Source: an uncultured Verrucomicrobiae bacterium (GTDB taxonomy: Bacteria; Verrucomicrobiota; Verrucomicrobiia; Limisphaerales; AAA164-E04). Taken from it: a stretch of DNA of 64,000 nucleotides. Location of the stretch: NCBI GenBank assembly GCA_943788245.1, contig CALSPN010000001.1:27818-91817 (forward strand). The letters run 5' to 3'. Below, in pieces: positions 31,460 to 41,542 of the stretch. Numbering within the stretch: the stretch's first letter is position 1; every line of letters starts with the position of its first letter. The notes below the pieces were generated by a model. It was not told the origin of the DNA and ran no database searches. It worked only from the letters and a program-made list of their open reading frames with translations. The translations under genes and the position numbers were made by a program.

Positions 31460-33310
31460 ATGAGTCAAAAAACGGAAAAACATGAATTTCAGGCGGAAAT
31501 CCAGCAATTGTTGGATATTGTTATTCATTCCCTGTACACGGATAAGGAAATCTTTATTCGAGAATTGATCTCCAATGCATCGGATGCCTGTGAGAAATTG
31601 CGATTTCACCAGACATCAGGCAAATCAATCCACGAGCCTGATGTTGAATTAAAGATCAGCATCGCGACCGACGACAATGCCAATACCATTACCATCACAG
31701 ACACGGGTATTGGGATGACTCGTGATGAGTTGGTAGAGAATCTGGGAACGATTGCGCACTCTGGATCCAAAGCATTCCTCAAGCAGATAGCCGAAGGAAA
31801 AGAGAAACCCAATGCCAATTTGATCGGTCAATTTGGAGTAGGATTTTACTCTGCATTCATGGTAGCAGAGGAAGTCAAAGTGCACACGCGTTCCTGTGAT
31901 GCGGATAAACCAGGGCATACATGGATTTCAAAGGGGGCGGGAACATACGAGATCGAAGAAACGCCGGATTGCCCCCGGGGAACCAGAATATTCATCAAGC
32001 TCAAAGAGGATGATAAAGATTTCGCTCAAAAAACCCGTGTGGAATCCATCATTAAACAATATTCCAACTTTGTTACCTTTCCCATCGAATTGAACGGTGA
32101 AGTGGTTAACAAGGTCAGTGCCATCTGGACCCGTAGCAAGAGCGAGGTCAAAGAAGAGGAATACAAGGAGTTTTACCATTACATTGGGCATGATCATGAG
32201 GACCCGTTGACACGACTTCATTTTTCCGCTGATGCACCACTGGCGATCCAATCACTCGTTTATGTGCCGGCTAAGAACATGGAGAATCTGGGGATTTCCC
32301 GAAGTGAGAGCGAAGTCCACCTTTACTGCCGAAAAGTTTTAATTCAATCCAAAGCTGAAGGACTTTTCCCTGAATGGCTTCGATTCCTGAAAGGTGTTGT
32401 GGACAGTGAAGACCTGCCATTGAACATTTCTCGCGAAACGATGCAGGACAGTGCATTGATGCAGAAACTCAACAAAGTGTTGACCACTCGCTTCCTCAAG
32501 CACCTTGATGAATTGAGCCGTAAAGATTCTGAAAGTTTTTATAAGATTTACGATCAATATCACAAATTCCTCAAGGAAGGTGTCGCTACAGACTTCACGC
32601 ATCGCGATAATCTTGCGAAACTGTTGCGGTTCGAATCCAGTACTCAGGATAAAGACGCGAGGACATCGCTCAAAGATTATATTGAACGCATGCCTGAAGG
32701 TCAGAATGAGATTTACTTTCTTCTTGCTTCCGGGCGTGATGCTGCTGAACAGAGTCCTTATCTGGAAGTGTTCAAGGCCAAGAAATATGAAGTGCTTTTC
32801 CTTTATGATCCTATCGATGAAGTAGTGATGGATCACTTGGGGCAATTCGAAGAAAAAAGCCTTACCTCAGCCGAAAAAGCTGATCTCAAGATCGAGGATG
32901 AAGATAAGAAGACCGAGCAACTTTCAGATGAAGATGCTGAAGCTCTGGCCAAATGGGCTAAGGATAAATTAGGTGATAAAGTGGAATCTGTTCGCATTTC
33001 AACACGACTTGTCAACAGTCCCGCTGTTGTGCTTGATAGCGACAAAACAATGACTGCCGGGATGCGTCGTATGATGAAATCGATGAATCAGGACCTGGGA
33101 CCGGTGAAGGTTGACATGGAACTCAATCCTCGGCATGCGATTGTATCTCAGCTCCATGCCATGAAATCATCGAATGAAATCCTTGCTACCAAAGTCGCCG
33201 AGCAACTATACGACAACGCCCGTCTGGCTGCTGGTATGGTTGAAGATCCCAAGACTATGGTCAATCAGTTGAACCAATTGTTGGAACAGGTACTCACCGC
33301 CAGCAAATGA
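31460..33310 (+). CDS. htpG: Molecular chaperone HtpG (Hsp90)
   Basis: EFQAEIQQLLDIVIHSLYTDKEIFIRELISNASDACEKLRF...ITDTGIGMTRDELVENLGTIAHSGSKAFL...GQFGVGFYSAFMVAEEV; PLNISRETMQ. Confidence 0.98.
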   Translation: MSQKTEKHEFQAEIQQLLDIVIHSLYTDKEIFIRELISNASDACEKLRFHQTSGKSIHEPDVELKISIATDDNANTITITDTGIGMTRDELVENLGTIAHSGSKAFLKQIAEGKEKPNANLIGQFGVGFYSAFMVAEEVKVHTRSCDADKPGHTWISKGAGTYEIEETPDCPRGTRIFIKLKEDDKDFAQKTRVESIIKQYSNFVTFPIELNGEVVNKVSAIWTRSKSEVKEEEYKEFYHYIGHDHEDPLTRLHFSADAPLAIQSLVYVPAKNMENLGISRSESEVHLYCRKVLIQSKAEGLFPEWLRFLKGVVDSEDLPLNISRETMQDSALMQKLNKVLTTRFLKHLDELSRKDSESFYKIYDQYHKFLKEGVATDFTHRDNLAKLLRFESSTQDKDARTSLKDYIERMPEGQNEIYFLLASGRDAAEQSPYLEVFKAKKYEVLFLYDPIDEVVMDHLGQFEEKSLTSAEKADLKIEDEDKKTEQLSDEDAEALAKWAKDKLGDKVESVRISTRLVNSPAVVLDSDKTMTAGMRRMMKSMNQDLGPVKVDMELNPRHAIVSQLHAMKSSNEILATKVAEQLYDNARLAAGMVEDPKTMVNQLNQLLEQVLTASK

Positions 33311-33372
33311 CACGATCAGGCAAGCACCTCTGAAACTGTTCTGCTGTTCAAGTGTGCTATCTTGTTTCATAA

Positions 33373-33410
33373 AAAAAGCCCCTGTACCAATCAAGGCTCA
33401 GGGGCTTTTT
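33373..33410. terminator. Intrinsic terminator between convergent htpG and PPIase genes
   Basis: aaaaagcccctg...caggggcttttt with A- and T-rich flanks (bidirectional). Confidence 0.8.
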
Positions 33411-33423
33411 CTTAATTTGAAAA

Positions 33424-34287
33424 TCATTCTTTCTTTTCCAGGCGAATAGACTCGATCACCACAGGTGTGCTAGTTTTGCCGGAAGCATCAGTTTCCAGTT
33501 TACTGATCTTATCGACTACATCCATGCCCTCGATCACCTTGCCAAACACGGTGTGTTTACCGGTCAAATGCGGTGTGTCCGCAACATTGATGAAAAACTG
33601 CGAACCATTGGTGTTTGGACCCGAATTTGCCATTGCAATCACTCCCCTCAAAGGCTTTTTCGGGGTGAGATCCTTTTCGAACACATATCCCTGGTTTGCG
33701 TAAACATCCTGCAGTGACATGGCGTTGACCGTCTTCTGAATCTCTTCCATTTTGGCTTTGAATTCTTCTTCAGACTTGATTCCCATTTTTTGAAGTGCCG
33801 GTCCCAGCACAAGGCGCTGGAAATCCTCTTGTGAGCGTACCAACAGCCAAGGGTGTGTTTGTCCTTCCTTAATGGCTTTCAATTCACTCAATCCAAGTCC
33901 GACAGCATTGACTTCGTCTTTAAACTGATATCCTGGTCCGGCTGTACCTGTGCCGAGAGGACATCCTCCCTGGATCATGAAATCCTTAATGACACGATGG
34001 AATGTGAGTCCATCATAAAACGGTTTTGTTACTTCTTCTCCTGATTTGGCATCCTTGAAGGCTTTGCGTCCTTCAGCCAGATCGATGAAATTCTTCACAG
34101 TCTCAGGGGCTGCATCCGGCCAGAGTTCCAGTCGAACACTGCCTTCGGATGTTGTTACGATGGCGACCGGTTGTTGGGTCGATGTGGTTTTTTCTGCGGC
34201 TTGCGATGTCATAAATGAACTGGAGGTGAACAGAGTCACTGTCGCCATGGTGGCGATTCCTTTTTGTAATAAGTGGGTAATATTCAT
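33424..34287 (-). CDS. Peptidylprolyl isomerase, cyclophilin type, with internal insertion
   Basis: LWPDAAPETVKNFIDLAEG...FYDGLTFHRVIKDFMIQGGCPLGTGTAGPGYQFKDE, then about 80 aa of extra sequence, then GVIAMANSGPNTNGSQFFINVADTPHLTGKHTVFGKVIEGMDVVDKI. Confidence 0.93.
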   Translation of the reverse strand: MNITHLLQKGIATMATVTLFTSSSFMTSQAAEKTTSTQQPVAIVTTSEGSVRLELWPDAAPETVKNFIDLAEGRKAFKDAKSGEEVTKPFYDGLTFHRVIKDFMIQGGCPLGTGTAGPGYQFKDEVNAVGLGLSELKAIKEGQTHPWLLVRSQEDFQRLVLGPALQKMGIKSEEEFKAKMEEIQKTVNAMSLQDVYANQGYVFEKDLTPKKPLRGVIAMANSGPNTNGSQFFINVADTPHLTGKHTVFGKVIEGMDVVDKISKLETDASGKTSTPVVIESIRLEKKE

Positions 34288-34317
34288 GCCTAAATTCTCA
34301 TACTAGTATCTAACCGA

Positions 34318-35106
34318 CTAATTGGAAGCTTTCTTGAAGAAAAGTAAGTGTTGTCTCGGTAATCCCTCGAAACTTCTAACCCATTCAAATCCTTGGTAGG
34401 TTGCTTCCTTCTGAACCTGTTTCTTGGACATTTTATGCAGCAATTTGATGGGCACACGAGGATCTTCCAATCGGTATTCTACCCATACCACTATGCCATC
34501 CGGTTTCAATGCTTCGCGGATGGCGGTCATCATTTCATGAGGGTATGAAAACTCATGATATACATCCACCATCAAGACCAAATCAACCGAGGCTTCAGGA
34601 AGATTCGGAACTTTCTCCGTTCCCCTGATCATCTTAACATTCCTGATACCCTCCTGTTCGAGGTTTTGTTTCAGGATACGCAACATTTCTGGTTGGATAT
34701 CCACTGCCAGTACCCTGCCGCTATCGCCAGTCTCGGCTGCAAGACGCCGCGTGAAATAGCCACTGCCGGCGCCTATGTCTGCTATGGTATCTCCGGGCTT
34801 GATTCCAAGCGCCTTGATGAGCAAGTCGGGTCGTTCTTCATATTGCCTTTCCGGACGTTCCAACCAGTCAGCCCCAAGGTGGCCCATCACGTGTGAAATT
34901 TCCCGTCCCTGATACACCTTACCAATCCCATCCCTGCTCGGGCGTGGCATGGAGGTGTAGTGCGCACTCCCTGCTTTCTGGTTTTTCTGAGCCTCAACCG
35001 TGGTCAGAGTAAGCACGAGCGTCAACGCACTCAGAATTGCTTTTAGATGGCATTTCTTCCAAGCCCGGTTACGAGCTTGCCTTGATGGAGGGTAGGTTTG
35101 GTTCAT
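34318..35106 (-). CDS. SAM-dependent class I methyltransferase, exported or anchored
   Basis: KALGIKPGDTIADIGAGSGYFTRRLAAETGDSGRVLAVDIQPEMLRILKQNLEQEGIRNVKMIRGTEKVPNLPEASVDLVLMVDVYHEF. Confidence 0.85.
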   Translation of the reverse strand: MNQTYPPSRQARNRAWKKCHLKAILSALTLVLTLTTVEAQKNQKAGSAHYTSMPRPSRDGIGKVYQGREISHVMGHLGADWLERPERQYEERPDLLIKALGIKPGDTIADIGAGSGYFTRRLAAETGDSGRVLAVDIQPEMLRILKQNLEQEGIRNVKMIRGTEKVPNLPEASVDLVLMVDVYHEFSYPHEMMTAIREALKPDGIVVWVEYRLEDPRVPIKLLHKMSKKQVQKEATYQGFEWVRSFEGLPRQHLLFFKKASN

Positions 35107-35161
35107 ATGAGTTTGATTCTACTGGACCTCAAAGGGATCAGATTGCAAGTGATGTTTTCGA

Positions 35162-36658
35162 TTATTCCTTCAATACAGTCTTCTTCATTTGCGCTTTAGA
35201 GGGACGCGGCCGGATTCTGGCAGGGGTGACGCCTCCGGTTTGACGGTCGAATTCATCCGGCGTTCGGATTGCTGGGATTTTGTCGTTTGTAGCCAGCCTC
35301 CAGGATTGAAGGATATCGCGATGTTTTTTCAAGACGGTTTGGTAGGCATCGTGATGTGCAAGGTTATTGAGTTCGTGAGGATCGTCAACAAGATCATACA
35401 ATTCCTCGCCGGGTCTGGGCACAGTGAGGCATTGTTGTTGTTGTGCTTTGAGTTTTCCTGCCTGATGCAATTTCAACATGGCTTGAAACACGGGGCCTCT
35501 GACGGCGTCTGCCGGTGGAGTCATCGGTAGATCATTGTAATCATTGAGAATGTATTTGTATCGATGTGATCGAACGGCACGTGAATGATCCTCATAGTCG
35601 TGCCAGTGCTTTTCCGCGAAGCAATAGTTTCGGACAGATTTTCCCGGGTTCTTCAGCAAAGGGGCAAATGACTTGCCGTCCATACTTGATGGTTGCTTCA
35701 CCCCAGCCAATTCCAGAAATCCTGCACCCAGATCAATGGAACTCACAAGTTCTTTGCAAACCGACTCTGGCGCAATCGTGTCCTTCCAAACCGCAAACAT
35801 GGGCGTGCGAATGCCACTGTCATAGAGGGTTGTTTTGTCCCTTGGAAAGGGGCGGCCATTGTCACTTATGAAAAGGATCAATGTGTTTTGAGCTATCCCC
35901 TGATCGCGGACACCTTCCATGACGTCACCTACAAATCGATCCAATCGGGTGGCTTCATCGTAATAAAGTGCCATATCTTTCCGCACCTCAGGAGTGTCGG
36001 GGACATAAGGAGGTAGACGGACATCATTCGCTCCATGCGGTTTTTCGAGGATACCTTCATCGTACGGACGGTGGGGGTCCAAAGCCGCAAGCCACAGAAA
36101 AAAGGGCTGGTCTTTGGGACGGGCATTCAGTGCGGTGAGCCAGTCAGCGCAACCGCTCTTTGCATCGCCGATTGCAGTCTCCTTGAATTCGCCTGATTCG
36201 CCCGCCTTGCCTGAAGGAAGCTGGAATCCCGAGGTATCTACCTCCCAAATCCGATCAAACCGGTCCTTCACCTGATCGCCCAAATGCCATTTCCCGGCTG
36301 CTGCGGTCCAATAGCCTGCATCTTTCAACAGTTCGACAAAAGTGACCTGATTTTCAGGTAGAGGCCAGTGCAGTTGTTCCGCATTGGTGCGGTGTGGGTA
36401 TTTGCAGGTGATCAGGCTGGATCGACTGGCGCTGCATGAACTGATCGTGAGAAACGCTCTGTCAAACCGCATGCCGGTGGCCGCCATGCGCGTCAAGTTG
36501 GGGGTGCGTATTGTTGGATGTCCGTAGGGCGCACTGTCATCCCATGCCAGATCATCAGCAATGATGAGGATGATATTGGGGCGTTCACTTGCTCCAAGAT
36601 GCAAAGACAATGTGACAGTGCAAACACTCAGAGCGAAAATGAGATTTAAGAATTGCAT
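35162..36658 (-). CDS. Sulfatase (N-sulphoglucosamine sulphohydrolase-like)
   Basis: ERPNIILIIADDLAWDDSAPYGHPTIRTPNLTRMAATG; CSASRSSLITCKYPHRTN (CxAxR); FISDNGRPFPRDKTTLYDSGIRTP. Confidence 0.9.
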   Translation of the reverse strand: MQFLNLIFALSVCTVTLSLHLGASERPNIILIIADDLAWDDSAPYGHPTIRTPNLTRMAATGMRFDRAFLTISSCSASRSSLITCKYPHRTNAEQLHWPLPENQVTFVELLKDAGYWTAAAGKWHLGDQVKDRFDRIWEVDTSGFQLPSGKAGESGEFKETAIGDAKSGCADWLTALNARPKDQPFFLWLAALDPHRPYDEGILEKPHGANDVRLPPYVPDTPEVRKDMALYYDEATRLDRFVGDVMEGVRDQGIAQNTLILFISDNGRPFPRDKTTLYDSGIRTPMFAVWKDTIAPESVCKELVSSIDLGAGFLELAGVKQPSSMDGKSFAPLLKNPGKSVRNYCFAEKHWHDYEDHSRAVRSHRYKYILNDYNDLPMTPPADAVRGPVFQAMLKLHQAGKLKAQQQQCLTVPRPGEELYDLVDDPHELNNLAHHDAYQTVLKKHRDILQSWRLATNDKIPAIRTPDEFDRQTGGVTPARIRPRPSKAQMKKTVLKE

Positions 36659-36802
36659 GATTCGTATCCTGCTTGATTCGAGAAAAAGGATCGAGTCTGG
36701 AATAAATGTTTGGAATTTATCAATAGTTGGGACCGACCCTCATGGGCCCCTAATTCAAATGCAAGGTTGAGGTATGGGGTTTTTTTTGATTATTTTTTGT
36801 GG

Positions 36803-39232
36803 ATGGAAACTTCATGTTCGATTCCTGCTTCAGCTCAGGTGGTTGTGGTGGGTGGAGGTATCGTTGGCTGCAGCGTTGCCTATCACTTGACCAAGCTTGG
36901 CTTCTCTGACGTTGTTTTAGTTGAGCAGAAAGCTGTGGCCGGCGGAACGACCTGGCACGCAGCGGGGATGGTTGGTCGCTTGCGCACATCCAATAGCCTG
37001 ACCAAGATCAACCAATACAGCGCAGAGCTCTACGCTGGTCTAGAGGCTGAGACCGGTCACGCTACTGGTTGGAAACAGGTGGGTAGCTTGGTTCTTGCCT
37101 CGAATGAGGAACGCATGACCCAACTTTACCGTACTGCAGCCATGGCAGAATACCTTGGGGTTCAAGCAGATTTGATCAGTGCAAAAGAAGCTGGTGAAAA
37201 ATGGCCACTGATCAAAACCGATGATTTACTCGGAGCCGTCTGGTTGCCTGGGGATGGTAAAGTGACCCCCAAGGAAACGGCGATGGCATTGGCCATCGGG
37301 GCTCAGCAGAATGGAGCCAGGATTTGTGAGAACGTTGAAACGCACGAAATCCTCCATCGAAATGGTAGAGCAGCTGGAGTCAAAACAAATCAGGGCTTGA
37401 TTGAAGCGGAATACGTGGTGCTGGCTTGCGGGATGTGGTCACGTCAGCTTGGTTTGACCTGTGGTGTTTCCATTCCACTGGCACCTGTGGAACATCATTA
37501 TGTGGTTTCGAATCCGATTGAGGGGGCCTTTGATGAACTTCCTTGTGGCCGTGACCCTGATGCAACGATCTATTTTCGAGGTGAAGATAATACGGTTCTT
37601 CTGGGGGCTTTTCAAAAATACACCAAACCTTGGCTTCAGGATCCGATTCCATCTGATTTTTCGTTCGATCTCCTGGAAGCGGATTGGAAAAAGTATCGTG
37701 ATCCACTCCGGGCGGGTGAATTTCGCATTCCAAAATTAAAAGACGCTGGCTATGCGAAATTTGTCAACGGCCCAGAAAGCTTTACTCCTGATAATCAATT
37801 TCTGCTGGGAGAAACGCCTGAATTACAAGGTTTGTTTGTGGCTGCCGGGTTTAATTCAGCTGGCATCGCATGTGCTGGAGGTGCAGGTAAATACCTGGCG
37901 GAATGGATGAAGGAAGGGGAGCCTACAATGGATCTCTGGGCAGTTGACATACGTCGCTTTGGGCGCTGGGCCAACAACCGAACCTACCTGCGGGATCGTA
38001 TCACGGAAGTGCTTGGTCTTCACTACCAAATGGCCTGGCCCAATCGTGAAATGGAAACCGGCCGAAATATTCGGATGACACCCATCCATGATCAACTCAA
38101 AGAGTCAGGAGCCTGTTTTGGTTCCAAAGCTGGATGGGAACGGCCCAATTGGTTTGCGCATCTGCCATCCAAACCCGAGAACCAATATTCGTTCGGTAAA
38201 CAGAATTGGTTTGGCAATCATGCCCGGGAACATCTGGCCACTCGTGAGAGTGTGGCTTTGTTTGATCAATCCAGCTTCGCTAAATTACAGCTCAAAGGCA
38301 AAGATGCCTGTGCTCTCATGCAGCATGTATGCGGCAACAATATGGACGTTGCGCCCGGTAAAGCCGTCTACACAGGCATGTTCAACAAGCGTGGAGGTTT
38401 TGAATCTGATTTCACAGCCGTCAGAATCGCAGAAGATGAATACTATATTGTTACGGCATCCACTCAGGCGGTCCATGATGCCTCATGGATTTCCAGGAAC
38501 ACTCCTCAAGGCATGCAGGTATCCTTGACCGATGTCACCTCTGGAACAGGAGTGCTGAGTGTGATGGGGCCGGAGGCAAGGCGTTTCCTTCAGCCCTTGA
38601 CAGACACGGATCTTTCTGGAGAAAACTTCGCCTTTGCAACGTGTAAAGAAATCTCCATCGGAATGTCCACCGTGCGAGCGCTTCGCCTTTCCTATATGGG
38701 GGAATTGGGATGGGAACTCCACGTAGGAATGGATCAGATGTCAGCTCTTTATAACTTATTGATGGATCACAGCAAAACTCATCCGATTCAACTCGCTGGT
38801 CATTACGCCATCAACTCATTGAGATTGGAAAAGGGATTCCGTGCATGGGGTCACGAACTCTCCCCGGACGATAACCCACTCGAAGCCGGTTTAAGTTTTG
38901 CCATTGATTGGCACAAGACATCGGCATTCATCGGGCAAGATGCGTTGGTGAAAAGTAAATCTTCGCAACCACAAAAGCGTCTCGCCATATTTACGCTCAA
39001 TGATCCGGATATTTTCCTTTGGGGAGGCGAAATTATTTACCGTAACGGGCAGGTCGTTGGATATACCACATCGGGTTCTTTCGGGCATTCCGTTGGCGGG
39101 GGCATAGCAATGGGGTATGTCCGCAGAAAAGATGGTGTGGACCGTGCATTCGTTCAGGGGGGAGACTATGCACTGAAAGTTGGAAATCAGATGATACCTG
39201 CCAGCGTGCATTTAAAAGCTCTGGTTAACTGA
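36803..39232 (+). CDS. FAD-dependent oxidoreductase with GcvT/DMGDH-like C-terminus (sarcosine/dimethylglycine dehydrogenase family)
   Basis: ORF 36710..39232; QVVVVGGGIVGCSVAYHLTKLGFSDVVLVEQ...GGTTWHAAGMVGRLR; C-terminal MGELGWELHVGMDQMSALYNLLMD...INSLRLEKGFRAWGHELSPDDNPLEAGLSFAIDW. Confidence 0.92.
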   Translation: METSCSIPASAQVVVVGGGIVGCSVAYHLTKLGFSDVVLVEQKAVAGGTTWHAAGMVGRLRTSNSLTKINQYSAELYAGLEAETGHATGWKQVGSLVLASNEERMTQLYRTAAMAEYLGVQADLISAKEAGEKWPLIKTDDLLGAVWLPGDGKVTPKETAMALAIGAQQNGARICENVETHEILHRNGRAAGVKTNQGLIEAEYVVLACGMWSRQLGLTCGVSIPLAPVEHHYVVSNPIEGAFDELPCGRDPDATIYFRGEDNTVLLGAFQKYTKPWLQDPIPSDFSFDLLEADWKKYRDPLRAGEFRIPKLKDAGYAKFVNGPESFTPDNQFLLGETPELQGLFVAAGFNSAGIACAGGAGKYLAEWMKEGEPTMDLWAVDIRRFGRWANNRTYLRDRITEVLGLHYQMAWPNREMETGRNIRMTPIHDQLKESGACFGSKAGWERPNWFAHLPSKPENQYSFGKQNWFGNHAREHLATRESVALFDQSSFAKLQLKGKDACALMQHVCGNNMDVAPGKAVYTGMFNKRGGFESDFTAVRIAEDEYYIVTASTQAVHDASWISRNTPQGMQVSLTDVTSGTGVLSVMGPEARRFLQPLTDTDLSGENFAFATCKEISIGMSTVRALRLSYMGELGWELHVGMDQMSALYNLLMDHSKTHPIQLAGHYAINSLRLEKGFRAWGHELSPDDNPLEAGLSFAIDWHKTSAFIGQDALVKSKSSQPQKRLAIFTLNDPDIFLWGGEIIYRNGQVVGYTTSGSFGHSVGGGIAMGYVRRKDGVDRAFVQGGDYALKVGNQMIPASVHLKALVN

Positions 39233-39286
39233 TCACTCTGGGGGCGGATGCTCTCCTTCTGTTCGCAATTGGGCAAGGTGAAAGCA

Positions 39287-40417
39287 TCAACAGCAAGCAT
39301 CATTTTCCGCAACTTCGATTGTGGCTTTGTAATGAGCGCCCTTGGTTTCCTTTGGATGGCGAAGTTTTGGTTCGGTACATCCAAAAGCTTGGGCGCTTTC
39401 CAGCGGGATCGTTTCATTGGGCTCGATCCGTTCGAAGTGTCCCTCGTAAGGTGGTTTCCCATATATTTGGTAATTTTTATCGCATGTAGCGTAGCGTTTT
39501 CCTCGCTCCATTGTATTCCCGTCATCATCGGTCACGGCCTTGAAGGGGCCTTTGTATACAACTGCCTGATTTCGTTCCAGGCAGACGCCTTCCTTACCTT
39601 TGAAAGCCTGGACCGTGATCCCGCGGAACTCGATGCCTTCGACGGTTTGCCATGGGGATTCATCTCGCTTGAGTATTTCGATGCCGTAAAACCCTGCCTC
39701 CTCAAAGGCCTTGAGGAATCCTTCCTCAGTCAGCGCTCCGCTGATGCATCCGCTCCAGAGCTCATGGTCGTCCTGTAGATGCTGAGGTATGATTTCGTCT
39801 GAGACGATGTCGGATATGATGGCCCTGCCACCTCTCTTGATGACGCGGAAAATTTCCGAGAACATTTGATTCTTGGCTGATGCATGCACCAGATTAAGTA
39901 CGCAATTTGAGACAACGGCATCGATACTTGCATCGGAAACAAGGGGACGAGTTTTTTTAAGGTTTTCCGTGATGGTATCCAGATTCAAAAAGTCATTGGC
40001 ATTCAATACGGGATGTTTCACCAGCTCATCATCGAGCAAATCCAAATCCAGTGCCAGATCTTGAATCCTGCCTTTTTTGAAAACCACATTCGCATGGCCT
40101 GCTCGCTCTGCCACAACAGGAGCGTTTCGTTGCGCGACTTCAAGCATGTCATCCGTCATGTCGATGCCAATGACCTTACCTTCTGGCCCGACCACCTGAG
40201 AGGCAATGAAGCAAATCTTGCCAGTGCCGCTACCCAGATCCAGCACGGTTTCTCCTGGTTGCAAGTATCTCGAGGGATCTCCACAGCCATAATCTTTTTC
40301 GATGACTTCTTGTGGAATGATTTCGAGATACTTCTGGTCATATTCTACTGGACAACAAAGAGCCGGTTCTGGTGCATTTGCGGCGGCTGCGTATCTTTTT
40401 TTTACGTTGGATTCCAT
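39287..40417 (-). CDS. ArsM-like methyltransferase (arsenite methyltransferase family) with C-terminal extension
   Basis: GETVLDLGSGTGKICFIASQVVGPEGKVIGIDMTDDMLEVAQRNAPV...VDAVVSNCVLNLVHASAKNQMFSEIFRVIKRGGRAIISDIVSDE; Cys-rich, ending NDACC. Confidence 0.8.
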   Translation of the reverse strand: MESNVKKRYAAAANAPEPALCCPVEYDQKYLEIIPQEVIEKDYGCGDPSRYLQPGETVLDLGSGTGKICFIASQVVGPEGKVIGIDMTDDMLEVAQRNAPVVAERAGHANVVFKKGRIQDLALDLDLLDDELVKHPVLNANDFLNLDTITENLKKTRPLVSDASIDAVVSNCVLNLVHASAKNQMFSEIFRVIKRGGRAIISDIVSDEIIPQHLQDDHELWSGCISGALTEEGFLKAFEEAGFYGIEILKRDESPWQTVEGIEFRGITVQAFKGKEGVCLERNQAVVYKGPFKAVTDDDGNTMERGKRYATCDKNYQIYGKPPYEGHFERIEPNETIPLESAQAFGCTEPKLRHPKETKGAHYKATIEVAENDACC

Positions 40418-40758
40418 TTTTAATAACTGATCTTTCCACTAGGAGACACCTTACAGGGATTTCTTCCAATTCAAAAATTAAAGGGATATCTGTTTCTTGG
40501 CTGATTCCCCCTTGAATCAAGGTCTCAAGGGAATGATGGCACACATTCTTTCAATCAGCCCTCACTAATGAGCGGGCTTTATCACTTCAACGGCAAAAAC
40601 CTGACGAAGAAAGCGGATCAGGTCCCTGACCATATGCTCAATCTGAACGGATTTCGATGAATCCCGCGGCTGCCATCTTTCGCGTTGGAAATTTCGTGAC
40701 AGTGCCGTAACCTTGCCCTTGAAACTAAAGCGACAGTCCTTGTTCATCGCTGCAACCA

Positions 40759-41376
40759 ATGAGAACGCGCATTAAAATTTGTGGAATCACCTGTCTGGAA
40801 GACGCACAGTTTGCTGTTCACTGCGGCGTGGACGCTCTGGGATTCATGTTTTTCGAGGAAAGTAAAAGATTCATCGATGTGGAATCGGCACGCGACATCT
40901 GTCAGGCAATGCCTCCCTGTCTCACCAAGGTGGGTGTTTTTGTGAATGCATCCAAGGAGCAGGTTCATCATGCGCAGCAAACTTGCGGTTTGGACACGCT
41001 TCAGTTTCATGGAGAGGAAGCGCCTGATTGGTGCCGGCAATTTGACGCCAAAACCATGAAAGCGTTCCGGGTTGGCGATGCAGAGACTCTTGAATCACTT
41101 GATGATTATGATGTTAATGCATGGTTGGTGGACAGTTATCAACCGGGGGAACGAGGGGGAACCGGACATTCTTTTCAATGGGATTTGTTGTCAGCCATTC
41201 GACCTTATCGCAAGCCACTGTTTCTGGCTGGCGGCTTGACGCCAGACAATATCCAGAAGGCCATTCGTGAAGTACAACCTTTTGGTGTAGATGTCTCATC
41301 AGGTGTCGAATTGGCACCTGGGCGGAAATGCCCCGACAAGGTTGCATCTTTTGTGCGAAAAGTGCAGCAAGCCTGA
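40759..41376 (+). CDS. trpF: Phosphoribosylanthranilate isomerase
   Basis: MRTRIKICGITCLEDAQFAVHCGVDALGFMFFEESKRFI...TLQFHGEEAPDWC...LAGGLTPDNIQKAIREVQPFGVDVSSGVE. Confidence 0.95.
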   Translation: MRTRIKICGITCLEDAQFAVHCGVDALGFMFFEESKRFIDVESARDICQAMPPCLTKVGVFVNASKEQVHHAQQTCGLDTLQFHGEEAPDWCRQFDAKTMKAFRVGDAETLESLDDYDVNAWLVDSYQPGERGGTGHSFQWDLLSAIRPYRKPLFLAGGLTPDNIQKAIREVQPFGVDVSSGVELAPGRKCPDKVASFVRKVQQA

Positions 41377-41542
41377 CGATCGTGAGCAAAACCACGCATG
41401 GCCGGATGATTGCCCTTGAAATACCTCTTTTCGGTTTCTAAAAGCTGAAAAACAAGGGCTTAAACAGTAAGAAAGTTTCATATCGTTGTTGACTCCTTTG
41501 GTTGGTTTGCTACTTTCCTGCCTCTTATATTTTGGATTTGTA

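Noticed and set aside
40565-40759. 64-aa minus ORF divergent from trpF
   Set aside because: Short, no recognised family, no clear ribosome-binding or homology support; left unannotated.
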